Both the position numbers and the translations under genes were made by a program. Under the pieces are notes generated by a model. That model had not been told where the DNA came from. It saw only the letters and a list, made by a program, of their open reading frames with translations, and did no database searches. Positions 42,390 to 50,769 of a stretch of DNA of 64,000 nt are shown piece by piece (position 1 is the stretch's first letter; every line of letters starts with the position of its first letter). The stretch comes from an uncultured Collinsella sp. (GTDB lineage: Bacteria; Actinomycetota; Coriobacteriia; Coriobacteriales; Coriobacteriaceae): assembly GCA_934647195.1 (NCBI GenBank), contig CAKUFD010000007.1:62001-126000 (forward strand), read 5' to 3'.

Positions 42390-43103
42390 TTATGCGTGCT
42401 GCGGGCTTGTTGCCCTGCGTCTGCTTATCGCAAGACGGCGAAGGCTTCGTCCACATCGATATGCGCGAGCGTAAATGCGCGTGCAGCGTCGATAGCGGGC
42501 AAATGTTCGTCGGGCTTGGCTCTGGTTGGCGTATACCTTCCAGGGGCCCACTTCCAGGTAGTTTTGCCCGTTGTTTTCGATGAAGCCGATCACGTCTTCA
42601 TGGGGATAGCCGAGGAAAAATCCAATTTCATGCGGAAATTCGCTGCGGCAGGACTTGTTGCTACAGGGGCAAGGGCTCTTCTGGTCCGGAACCTTCATCT
42701 CATTTGCGCCCGGTCGTAGCTGAAGGCGGCGCGACAACTCGTCGAGTAGATTCTCTGTGTTGCCCGCGGGGTACCCTTTGCGGTCTAACTGCAGCTTTGC
42801 TCGTGGGTCTTCAAGGTGGGCCGCAAGTTCTTGAGGGCGGTATACGTAGACGAGGGCCCCGCAGCGCTTCCAAGCGAGGACGCGAATTGCAACTCCGGCG
42901 CTCGAAACTTGACGCTGACAGTACTTTACGGCTTCGAGAAACGCTTGCCTCCGCGCGGCTGTCTCGCGATGGCCTTCGGGCGCTTCTGCCACGAACGAGC
43001 CGGGGAACGTGAACAGGCTGGCGGGTTTTATCGCCGCTAGAGTAGGGGAACAGTTGCGCACGATAGCCTGTTCAAGTGCTTGAACATCGATGGGCCATGT
43101 CAT
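42390..43103 (-). CDS. DUF3793 family protein
   Basis: 237 residues. The order LAAIKPASLFTF at the start, then CGALVYVYRP in the middle, FPHEIGFFLGYPHEDVIGFI and GPWKVYANQSQARRTFARY with CTRIY near the end is that of DUF3793, small cytosolic proteins of anaerobes that commonly lie beside flavodoxin and iron-uptake genes. Three Cys in CPCSNKSC are close together. Function unknown. A basic tail of ~20 residues (LRRLAISRRRATSPQHA) is longer than usual. ATG 43103 follows GAGAGGAGATCGCCC. Confidence 0.88.
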   Translation of the reverse strand: MTWPIDVQALEQAIVRNCSPTLAAIKPASLFTFPGSFVAEAPEGHRETAARRQAFLEAVKYCQRQVSSAGVAIRVLAWKRCGALVYVYRPQELAAHLEDPRAKLQLDRKGYPAGNTENLLDELSRRLQLRPGANEMKVPDQKSPCPCSNKSCRSEFPHEIGFFLGYPHEDVIGFIENNGQNYLEVGPWKVYANQSQARRTFARYRRCTRIYARAYRCGRSLRRLAISRRRATSPQHA

Positions 43104-43159
43104 GGGCGATCTCCTCTCGTAATTTGACAGTGCAGTGCCTGGCGGCGAGCAGCCGACGC

Positions 43160-43232
43160 AAGTTAACTAAGGGGAACTTATAGCCTCAGGGCCTCTCGGT
43201 CAAGAGAAAAAGTCAACTTAATGAAACTTATA
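43160..43232. promoter_or_regulatory. Two 23-bp direct repeats between divergent DUF3793 and HMA genes
   Basis: AAGTTAACTAAGGGGAACTT at 43160 and AAGTCAACTTAATGAAACTT at 43210, both followed by ATA, 50 bases apart. Each has AAGT and AACTT arms. Their place between a DUF3793-flavodoxin operon and a metal-binding protein suggests a metal regulator site (DtxR- or Fur-like), not proven. Confidence 0.5.
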
Positions 43233-43320
43233 TGAGGAGGGGCGTTGTCCGGTTGGGGCGGAGTATAGTCAGCGGCGCATAGGCTAAAGGGATGTTCATC
43301 AATAAGAAAGGCACACCGTT

Positions 43321-43692
43321 ATGCCCATATCCACCATCGTCGTCGTGATTATCATCGCCATGGGGCTCTTTTTTGGCCTTTCGCGTATCGCTGCCAGTTT
43401 TTCTGGCAAAAGTTGCTGCTCGGATGGACAGAAGCGCGTGCGCGTAAAGAAGGCCGTTGTGACTGATACCGATGCCTCCCATTATCCGTATCAGGCCAAC
43501 TTCCTCATCGGCGGCATGAGCTGCGAGGGCTGCGCGCAAAACGTTGCCAATGCCTTGAATGCTGTCGAGGGAACTTGGGCCACGGTTGACCTGGGGAGCC
43601 GCATCGCCACCGTTCGATCGAAGACTCCAATCGATCAGAAGGTTCTTGCAGACTCCGTGCACGAGGCCGGTTATGAAATCCTGCAGCCATAG
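43321..43692 (+). CDS. Membrane-anchored heavy-metal-associated (HMA) domain protein
   Basis: 123 residues: one N-terminal membrane helix (ISTIVVVIIIAMGLFFGLSRI), a linker with SCCSDGQK that may bind metal, then a CopZ-like HMA domain with GMSCEGCAQNVANAL. It should bind Cu(I) or another soft metal at the membrane. This anchored form occurs next to FeoB-type or P-type transporters in Clostridia and Coriobacteria; here no transporter follows. Confidence 0.85.
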   Translation: MPISTIVVVIIIAMGLFFGLSRIAASFSGKSCCSDGQKRVRVKKAVVTDTDASHYPYQANFLIGGMSCEGCAQNVANALNAVEGTWATVDLGSRIATVRSKTPIDQKVLADSVHEAGYEILQP

Positions 43693-43844
43693 TGCTGCCG
43701 GGGCGTGTGTTTCGACACATCGCAGTTTGGACGTGCTTTGACGGCCAACATGGCTCGGCGGGCAGTGGAGGGGCAAAGCGGAATGGCTGAAGCTCCGTTC
43801 TCGATCCGTCCTCGGTAACTCGACTTTTCGGTCAGTGACAAAAG

Positions 43845-43877
43845 GTGACAGATTAAACCTGTCGATTTTCTGTCACA
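43845..43877. repeat. 34-bp TGTGACA hairpin, copy e
   Basis: GGTGACAGATTAAACCTGTC left side and TCTGTCACA right arm, after the HMA gene. Tandem with copy f, 50 bases apart. Nothing else is seen in 43693-44020. Confidence 0.75.
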
Positions 43878-43929
43878 TGTGGTTTGAGCTGGGGATTTGT
43901 GGACGAGCTCTCTTCGGCGAACGGTCGAA

Positions 43930-43963
43930 TGTGACAAAATAAACCTGTCGACTTTTTGTCACA
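43930..43963. repeat. 34-bp TGTGACA hairpin, copy f
   Basis: Identical in arms and loop to copy a at 27204. Confidence 0.85.
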
Positions 43964-44020
43964 TGAGGGGTAAGGGGCTTTTGGGTACACTTCCTTAAAT
44001 TTGAATTGAGGAGGACGCAC

Positions 44021-44725
44021 ATGCCCTATTACGGATACGGTTACGGCTACGGAATGGATCCGCTTTACTTGCTCGTGGTGCTTGTCTCCACGGTTATCGG
44101 CTTTGCCGCCCAGGCGTATATCAAATCGACGTACGGCACCTGGTCAAATGTCAAGTCCGATGGCATTACCGGAGCCGAGGCGGCGCGCCGCATGCTTGAT
44201 GCCAACGGCTGCCAAAACGTCGGCATCAAAAGCATCGGCGGTACCCTTACCGATAATTACAACCCCACCGACAACAACCTCTACCTCTCGCGCGATAACC
44301 AATATGGCGGGTCGGTCGCAAGCGTTGCCGTCGCTTGCCATGAGGCGGGCCACGCTGCCCAGCATGAGCAGGGCTACGCCATGATGAAGCTCCGCTCTGC
44401 CCTGGTGCCCGTCGTAAACCTTACGCAAAATGCCTGGACGATCGTCTTTATCCTCGGCGTCGCCTTGAATCTTGCGGGCCTGACCACGCTTGCCATCTGG
44501 CTTTTCTCGTTCTCCGTGCTCTTCCAGATCGTCACCTTGCCGGTCGAGATCGACGCAAGCCGTCGCGGTGTGCGCTACATTCAGGAATCTGGCATGAGCG
44601 CCCAGCAGGTGCGCGGTGCCAAGAAGGTGCTCACTGCGGCCGCGCTCACGTACGTGGCGGCGGCCCTTTCATCGGTGGTCCAGCTGCTCTACCTGCTCGC
44701 TCGCACCTCTCGTCGCAACGAGTAG
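44021..44725 (+). CDS. YugP-like zinc metallopeptidase, membrane-bound
   Basis: 234 residues. A Gly/Tyr-rich start (MPYYGYGYGYG), an N-terminal membrane helix (YLLVVLVSTVIGFAAQA), a cytosolic or outer loop, the zinc motif HEAGHAAQHEQGY (HExxH near residue 108) and two or three further membrane helices. This is the Zn_peptidase_2 family (PF04298), role unknown, possibly membrane protein quality control. ATG 44021 has GAGGAGG upstream. Confidence 0.92.
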   Translation: MPYYGYGYGYGMDPLYLLVVLVSTVIGFAAQAYIKSTYGTWSNVKSDGITGAEAARRMLDANGCQNVGIKSIGGTLTDNYNPTDNNLYLSRDNQYGGSVASVAVACHEAGHAAQHEQGYAMMKLRSALVPVVNLTQNAWTIVFILGVALNLAGLTTLAIWLFSFSVLFQIVTLPVEIDASRRGVRYIQESGMSAQQVRGAKKVLTAAALTYVAAALSSVVQLLYLLARTSRRNE

Positions 44726-44763
44726 CCAAACGCTGCTCGCGGCAACAATTTGAACCTTTGAAT

Positions 44764-44801
44764 GTCTATCGCGTCGCTCATGTCCAGGCGGCGCGATAGA
44801 C
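44764..44801 (+). terminator. Terminator after YugP-like gene
   Basis: GTCTATCGCG pairs perfectly with CGCGATAGAC, followed by TTGTTAT. Confidence 0.65.
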
Positions 44802-44853
44802 TTGTTATCTGATTGAACCGATGCTCGATATACAACAAGAGAGGGGGCTGATA

Positions 44854-46386
44854 GTGGAAGGCTGGAACCTGACGGGAACGTCTTCGGGCTCGTTTATCGA
44901 CTTTGCGAATGCCATGGCCGATAACGAGGCTGCGGGACAATCCGCTGCGGGAAAGGACACCGACGCCCTTTCCGTTTCCCAAGCGGTCGAGATGGCGGCG
45001 AATGCGCTCGATGCCATCCCGCAGCTCACAGTAATTGGCGAAGTGACGGGTTTTCGCGGACCCAACGCCCGAAGCGGCCACTGCTACTTTCAAATCAAGG
45101 ACGATGCCTCTGCGGTCGATTGCAAGATCTGGCGCGGCGTCTACTCAAAGCGCGCTTTCGATTTGCGCGACGGTCTGCGGGTACAGTTCACCGGCTCGTT
45201 TGACCTCTACAAGCCCACGGGGCGCATGAGCTTCATCGCGCGGAGCTTCTCGCTTGCGGGGGAGGGCCTGCTCCGTCAGCAGGTGGCTGCCCTTGCCGAG
45301 AAACTGCGCCGCGAGGGTCTTATGGATGAGGCGCGCAAGCGCCATGTTCCCGTGTTTTGCAATCGCGTTGCCGTGGTCACCTCGCTTTCGGGCGCGGTGA
45401 TCGACGACGTGAAGCGCACGCTGCGCCGCCGCAATCCGCTGGTGGAGCTCATCTGCGTGGGTGCCAAGGTCCAGGGCGAGGGGGCTCCCGCTGAGCTTAT
45501 CGAAGGCTTGCGGCGCGCTGCTGCCATCGAACCTGCTCCCGATTGTATCTTGCTTGTGCGCGGAGGCGGCTCGTTCGAGGACCTCATGACCTTTAACGAC
45601 GAGTCTCTGGCGCGCGCCGTTGCCTCCTGTCCGGTGCCCGTGGTGACCGGTATCGGTCATGAGCCCGATACATCCATCTGCGACATGGTGAGCGACCGCC
45701 GCTGTTCGACGCCCACGGCCGCAGCGGAGTCGGTGGCCCCCGCTCTCACCGACCTCATCGAGGTGACCTCCACGCGTGAGCGCCGTCTGGCGAATGCGAT
45801 GAGCGTGCGCCTGGCTGCGGCCCAAGATACCCTCGATAACGATTCGCAGCGCGCACGGAGGGCTATGGATGCCCGTCTGGAGCGCTTGCGCCTCATGCTT
45901 GATGCAGCTGCCGCCCGTCCCTGCCTGACCGATCCCACGGTTATCGTGGACCGCCGCCGCGTGGAGCTTTCGCAAACCGCCGAGCGCCTGGATGCGGCTA
46001 TCGAGCGCTCGCATAAGCGCTTTGCGCAGGAGCTCGAGCTCGCGCTGCCGCGCCTGCGCGGGGCCACGGCGGGCTTTGCCAAAAAACGTCATGCGCTTGA
46101 GCTCGCCACTTCGCAGCTTCGCCACGCGGGAGCGAGTCTCCTTAATGACCCCTCCTCGCAGTTGGCATCTTCGGCTGCGGCGCTCGATGCGCTCTCACCG
46201 CTCAAGGTCCTCGCGCGTGGATACTCCATCGCTTATGCGCCTTCGGGCGTGCTCACAAGTGTTGCCGATGTTCACCCAGAGGACGACGTGCGCATCGCTC
46301 TTGCCAATGGCAACGTGCATGCGCGCGTGACGTCTGTCGAGATCGCTGACAACCTGAACGTCGATACTGCTACCCCCGCGAGCTAG
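44854..46386 (+). CDS. xseA: Exodeoxyribonuclease VII large subunit
   Basis: 510 residues. An N-terminal OB fold (IPQLTVIGEVTGFRGPNARSGHCYFQIKD), then the catalytic domain with RVAVVTSLSGAVIDDV, LLVRGGGSFEDLMTFNDE and GIGHEPDTSICDMVSDRRCSTPTAAAE, then a long helical region and C-terminal LKVLARGYSI. GTG 44854 is preferred because GAGAGGGGG lies at correct distance; ATG 44821 is the alternative. An extra ~45-residue start precedes the OB fold. Confidence 0.96.
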   Translation: MEGWNLTGTSSGSFIDFANAMADNEAAGQSAAGKDTDALSVSQAVEMAANALDAIPQLTVIGEVTGFRGPNARSGHCYFQIKDDASAVDCKIWRGVYSKRAFDLRDGLRVQFTGSFDLYKPTGRMSFIARSFSLAGEGLLRQQVAALAEKLRREGLMDEARKRHVPVFCNRVAVVTSLSGAVIDDVKRTLRRRNPLVELICVGAKVQGEGAPAELIEGLRRAAAIEPAPDCILLVRGGGSFEDLMTFNDESLARAVASCPVPVVTGIGHEPDTSICDMVSDRRCSTPTAAAESVAPALTDLIEVTSTRERRLANAMSVRLAAAQDTLDNDSQRARRAMDARLERLRLMLDAAAARPCLTDPTVIVDRRRVELSQTAERLDAAIERSHKRFAQELELALPRLRGATAGFAKKRHALELATSQLRHAGASLLNDPSSQLASSAAALDALSPLKVLARGYSIAYAPSGVLTSVADVHPEDDVRIALANGNVHARVTSVEIADNLNVDTATPAS

Positions 46387-46443
46387 CGGGAGCCTATTGA
46401 GACTCTGTTGGAAATAGACACCTTGGATGAAAGGGATTTGATT

Positions 46444-46713
46444 ATGGAGAACCAGACCAGCGTGGACGAGCTGAGCTATCGAGAGGCTTCGACCGAGCTC
46501 GAGCACATCATTCGCAACCTTGAATCGGGCGATATGGAGCTCGAGGCTTCCCTCAAGAGCTATACGCGCGGCGTGGAGCTGCTTCGCAGCCTGCGCAGCC
46601 GCCTGGCAGATGCCGAGCAGAACGTCTCGGTGCTTATGGCAGACATCGACGGCAACGACGTGCTGCAGCCGGCGGACGCGGCGAGCACGGAGGATAAGCC
46701 GAGTTTTCTGTAA
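46444..46713 (+). CDS. xseB: Exodeoxyribonuclease VII small subunit
   Basis: 89 residues: the family helix pair LSYREASTELEHIIRNLESG then LEASLKSYTRGVELL and DAEQNVSVL. It lies 57 bases after xseA. ATG 46444 follows GAAAGGGATTTGATT. Confidence 0.95.
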   Translation: MENQTSVDELSYREASTELEHIIRNLESGDMELEASLKSYTRGVELLRSLRSRLADAEQNVSVLMADIDGNDVLQPADAASTEDKPSFL

Positions 46714-46873
46714 GGACTCGTCGGGCGCGGTCACTTGCGTGAGATAAATGCAGCCGGCAACCTATGCTCGCCGTATAATCGAGAAGGCCCGCGTTGCCGT
46801 GGTCCCGTGCCCGCTTGCCGCGCCCTGTGCGGTTGCGGCGGAGGCTTTGCAGCTCAATACGAAAGGACCCAAC

Positions 46874-47209
46874 ATGGAAGACTGCATCTTCTGCAAGATC
46901 GCCGCTCATGAGATTCCCTCCACCGTGGTGTATGAGGACGATCAGGTTATCGCCTTTGACGACCTGAACCCCCAGGCGCCCGTGCACACGCTCGTCATCC
47001 CTAAGGAGCACTATGCCAACATCTGCGACGGCGTGCCGGGCGAGACACTTGCCGCCATGGCTCACGCTGTGGACGAGGTCGTGCGCGCAAAGGGTCTTGC
47101 CAGCGGATTCCGTGTAATCACCAATACCGGTGCCGATGCCGGTCAGACCGTGATGCACTTCCATATGCACGTGCTGGGCGGCCGCGACCTTGGCGAGAAC
47201 CTCATCTAA
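46874..47209 (+). CDS. HIT family nucleotide-binding hydrolase (HinT-like)
   Basis: 111 residues: zinc-type N-terminus DCIFCKIAAHEIPSTVVYEDD, and the histidine triad QTVMHFHMHVLGGR (HxHxH). It hydrolyses AMP-lysine or aminoacyl adenylates. ATG 46874 with GAAAGGACC upstream; the longer frame to 46748 is non-coding. Confidence 0.96.
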   Translation: MEDCIFCKIAAHEIPSTVVYEDDQVIAFDDLNPQAPVHTLVIPKEHYANICDGVPGETLAAMAHAVDEVVRAKGLASGFRVITNTGADAGQTVMHFHMHVLGGRDLGENLI

Positions 47210-47376
47210 ACGCATGTGAGAACGTTTCCCCAGCGTCAACGTCTTATTTGGTTGTAAATACCCTGTAGCGGTTGCGTATTTTGCCCATGCGGGCGCCGTT
47301 TCTGGCGTATTATGGGCAACGTTGTGTCGAGGGTACGCCTCGGCGCGCTCGGAAGTATCTTGAAGATAGGAGATTC

Positions 47377-48543
47377 ATGAACGTTCTTGTTGTGAACGCA
47401 GGCAGCTCGAGCCTCAAGTACCAGTTGCTCAACACCACCACCGGCGAGGTCTTCGCTAAGGGCAACTGTGAGCGCATCGGCATCGATGGTTCCTTCATCG
47501 GCCACTCCGAGAATGGCAAGAAGGACACCCTGGAGGCCGCCCTGCCCGATCACAAGACGGCCATCAAGCATGTCTTCGATATTCTCAAGACCGTCGACCA
47601 GCCCATCGAGGGCATCGGCCACCGCGTCGTTCAGGGCGGTTGGTACTTCCCCGAGTCCAAGGTAGTCACTGACGAGACCCTCGGCTGGGTCCGTGAGGTC
47701 GCACCTCTCGCCCCGCTCCACAACTATGCCGAGGCCGACGTTATCGAGATCTGCCGCGAGATGTTCCCCGAGCTGGGCAACGTCATCGTTCCGGACACCG
47801 CGTTCCACTACAACATGCCCGAGCACGCTTGGCGCTACGCCATCCCGCGCGATGTGGTCGACACCTACCACGTGCGCAAGTACGGCGCTCACGGCACCTC
47901 GCACCGCTACATCTGGCGCACCGTCGATGAGTTCACCAACCACGAGACCCATAAGCTCGTGAGCTGCCACCTGGGTTCCGGCGCCTCCCTGTGCGCTATC
48001 GAGGACGGCCAGTGCATGGACACCACCATGGGTCTGACCCCGCTCGACGGCCTGATCATGGGCACTCGCTGCGGCACCGTCGACCCCGCTACCGTGTTCT
48101 ATCTCAACCGCGTTGCCAATATGAGCATCGATGAGATCGACACCATGATGAACAAGCAGTCCGGTCTGCTCGCCGTCTCTGCCAAGTCTTCCGATTCCCG
48201 CGACATCACGGCTGCGGCTGCCGAGGGCGACGAGAAGTGCGCCATGGCTCTCGAGATGTTCTACTATCGTACGAGCCAGCTGTTCGCCGAGATGGTCGCA
48301 TCCATGGAGGGCGTGGACACCATGGCCTTCACCGCTGGCATCGGCGAGAATTCCGTCGAGATGCGTCAGGGCGTTGCCGACCGTCTGGCTTGGATGGGCG
48401 TCAAGATCGACCCCGAGCTCAACGCCATCCGTTCCGACGATCCGCGCGTCATCTCCACGCCGGATTCCAAGATCCGCGTCCTCGTGGTTCCCACCAACGA
48501 GGAGCTCATGATCGCTCTCGACGTTGAGGCTCTGCTGGGTTAA
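47377..48543 (+). CDS. ackA: Acetate kinase
   Basis: Makes ATP from acetyl phosphate. 388 residues, usual length. VNAGSSSLKYQLL at the start, PDTAFHYNMPEHAW, GAHGTSHRYIW, and the phosphate-binding CHLGSGASLCAIEDGQCMDTTMG and FTAGIGENS motifs. Its partner pta is 4 kb downstream on the other strand, with the hydrogenase operon between. Confidence 0.98.
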   Translation: MNVLVVNAGSSSLKYQLLNTTTGEVFAKGNCERIGIDGSFIGHSENGKKDTLEAALPDHKTAIKHVFDILKTVDQPIEGIGHRVVQGGWYFPESKVVTDETLGWVREVAPLAPLHNYAEADVIEICREMFPELGNVIVPDTAFHYNMPEHAWRYAIPRDVVDTYHVRKYGAHGTSHRYIWRTVDEFTNHETHKLVSCHLGSGASLCAIEDGQCMDTTMGLTPLDGLIMGTRCGTVDPATVFYLNRVANMSIDEIDTMMNKQSGLLAVSAKSSDSRDITAAAAEGDEKCAMALEMFYYRTSQLFAEMVASMEGVDTMAFTAGIGENSVEMRQGVADRLAWMGVKIDPELNAIRSDDPRVISTPDSKIRVLVVPTNEELMIALDVEALLG

Positions 48544-48564
48544 TTCCTAGGTTTCTAAACGTTG

Positions 48565-48602
48565 TATGCGCCCGGCTGCGTTTGCGGTCGGGTGCATTTT
48601 TT
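48565..48602 (+). terminator. Terminator after ackA
   Basis: TGCGCCCGGC pairs with GTCGGGTGCA, followed by T6. Confidence 0.8.
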
Positions 48603-48886
48603 ATCAAGTGGCCTTCCTTCGGTATTACCTGCCCGCCACTCGGCTCCATCATGACCTCCCTTGTAATTGCAGTTGCGCCTTTTCAATTGCGGTCGCCCCT
48701 TTTGATGAACGCCCTCTCTCAAGATGTCCATTTTTTTGTGCGTCATAGCAACATAGCTTCGCCCGCGGTCTATTTTTGGCCGCTGGGGGGACGGCATCCA
48801 TGTTTGCGGAAATGCCAGCCGATACACTTACACCAATCTGTTGCTTCGAGATGGCTCATTGCAGCAAAAAGAGAAATACAAGGTAA

Positions 48887-48910
48887 ACAAGTAAGTTTTG
48901 TCTTACTTGT
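48887..48910. promoter_or_regulatory. Perfect palindrome upstream of hydrogenase operon
   Basis: ACAAGTAAG, six bases, CTTACTTGT: a 9-bp inverted repeat 29 bases before ATG 48940. The spacing and symmetry are those of an operator for a dimeric regulator. It is the only strong site in 48603-48939. Confidence 0.55.
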
Positions 48911-48939
48911 CTTGTGCTGTTATGGAGAGGGGAGACTGT

Positions 48940-50769
48940 ATGGCCAGACTTCATGTCATGGAGCGCAGCCACGCACAAGCGGTCATGGACGATCTGCACG
49001 ATGCGCTCGGTCGACGCTTGGCGGTGAGTTCGCTTGCACCGTGCCCCGTCGAGTTCACGGCGGCGCTTGTGCGCATGTGCTCGACGCAGAGCTGCGGCAA
49101 GTGCACGCCGTGCCGTGTTGGACTGCGTGCGCTCGACGATCTTTTGCAAGACGTGCTCGAGGGAGGCGCCAACGACGACACGCTCGCACTCATCGAACGT
49201 ACGGCCGAGACGATCTATTATTCGAGCGATTGCGCTATCGGTTACGAGGCCGGCGAGATGGCCCTCACTGCCATTCGCGGCTTCCGTGACGACTTTGAAC
49301 ATCACATTTACCATCATAGCTGCGGGTTCGACAGGGCAGAGCAGGTTCCCTGCGTTTCTGGCTGCCCCGCTCACGTTGATATTCCCGGCTACATCTCTTT
49401 GGTGGAGGCCGGGCGCAACACCGACGCCGTCAAGCTCATCCGTAAGGACAACCCGCTGCCGTGCGTTTGCGGCCTTGTGTGCGAGCATCCCTGCGAGATG
49501 CACTGCCGTCGCGGCATGGTGGACGACCCCATGAACATCCTTGCGCTCAAGCGCTTTGCCACCGAGCATATGGAGTGCGATTACCGTCCTGTAATCGCGC
49601 CCGCAACGGGCAAGAAGATCGCCATCGTCGGCGGCGGCCCCGCCGGCCTTTCGTGCGCGTATTACCTGGCCATCATGGGCCACAAGGTTACGATCTTCGA
49701 GCAGCGTAAATATCTCGGCGGCATGCTTCGCTACGGTATTCCCAGCTATCGCTTGCCGCGCGAGCGCCTTCAGTCCGAGATTGACTGGATTCTCGATTGC
49801 GGTATCGATGTGGAGCTCGAGCATTCGGCCGATGCTGCGGAGCTTGAGCGCCTCGGATCCGATTTTGATTCCGTCTATCTGGCCATCGGCGCGCATGCGG
49901 ACAAGAAGCTCGGCCTTCCCAACGAGGACGCGCCCGGCGTCGAGTCTGCGGTGAAGATGCTTCGTGCCATTGGCGACGAGGTTCTGCCCGATCTTTCGGG
50001 TCAGCGCATTGTGGTCGTTGGCGGCGGAAACGTCGCCATGGACGTCGCCCGTTCCGCCGTTCGATTGGGTGCGGAAAAGGTTTCCATCGTCTACCGTCGC
50101 CGCATCTGCGATATGACGGCGCAGGACGCCGAGATCGCCGGCGCGCAGGCTGAGGGCTGTGAGATTCTCGAACTCACTGCTCCCGTTGCGGTTGAGGTTG
50201 GCGAAGATGGTCGTGCGTGCGGCCTGCGCGTTCAGCCTCAGATTATTGGCGAGCCTCGTCGCGGCCGCCCGGCCCCTCGGGCTTCCGAGGAAGCCGAGCG
50301 CGTTGTCGAGTGCGAACGCATCTACGTGGCCATCGGTCAGGATATCGTCTCTGCGCCGTTTGAGGCCATCGGCGTTGCCTGCAAGTGGGGTCGCATCCTT
50401 ACCGAGCCCGACGGCTCCGTTCCCGGGTTCGATGGGCTGTTTTGCGGTGGCGACTGCCAGACCGGTCCCGCAACGGTTATCCGTGCTATCAATGCGGGCA
50501 AGGTTGCGGCGGCCAACATCGACCACTATCTTGGCTTCGATCACAAGATCGGTATCGACACCGAGCTTCCCTCGCTCAAGCTCAAGGGTCTTCACAAGTG
50601 CGGCCGGTGCGAGCTCAAAGAGCGTGAGGCCGGTGAGCGCATCGAGGATTGGGAGCTTGTCGAGCAAGGTCTTTCGTCCGAGGAGGCGCGCCAGGAGGCT
50701 TCGCGCTGCCTGCGCTGCGACCACTTTGGCTTCGGCTCGTTCCGCGGAGGGAGGATTGACCAATGGTAA
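48940..50769 (+). CDS. Hydrogenase-linked flavin/Fe-S oxidoreductase (NuoF C-terminal part fused to GltD-like domain)
   Basis: 609 residues. Residues 1-110 contain only the C-terminal cluster-binding part of NuoF (MCSTQSCGKCTPCRVGL) without the FMN/NADH domain. Then follows a glutamate-synthase small-subunit-like unit: cluster Cys in CVSGCPAHVDIPGYI and CGLVCEHPCEMHCRRG, FAD loop IAIVGGGPAGLSCAYYLA, NAD(P)H loop IVVVGGGNVAMDVARSA and CDGLFCGGDCQTGPATV-type end. Its stop overlaps the hydrogenase start by seven bases. This pairing is that of group A2 (glutamate-synthase-linked) [FeFe] hydrogenases and should feed NAD(P)H electrons to it. Confidence 0.9.
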   Translation: MARLHVMERSHAQAVMDDLHDALGRRLAVSSLAPCPVEFTAALVRMCSTQSCGKCTPCRVGLRALDDLLQDVLEGGANDDTLALIERTAETIYYSSDCAIGYEAGEMALTAIRGFRDDFEHHIYHHSCGFDRAEQVPCVSGCPAHVDIPGYISLVEAGRNTDAVKLIRKDNPLPCVCGLVCEHPCEMHCRRGMVDDPMNILALKRFATEHMECDYRPVIAPATGKKIAIVGGGPAGLSCAYYLAIMGHKVTIFEQRKYLGGMLRYGIPSYRLPRERLQSEIDWILDCGIDVELEHSADAAELERLGSDFDSVYLAIGAHADKKLGLPNEDAPGVESAVKMLRAIGDEVLPDLSGQRIVVVGGGNVAMDVARSAVRLGAEKVSIVYRRRICDMTAQDAEIAGAQAEGCEILELTAPVAVEVGEDGRACGLRVQPQIIGEPRRGRPAPRASEEAERVVECERIYVAIGQDIVSAPFEAIGVACKWGRILTEPDGSVPGFDGLFCGGDCQTGPATVIRAINAGKVAAANIDHYLGFDHKIGIDTELPSLKLKGLHKCGRCELKEREAGERIEDWELVEQGLSSEEARQEASRCLRCDHFGFGSFRGGRIDQW

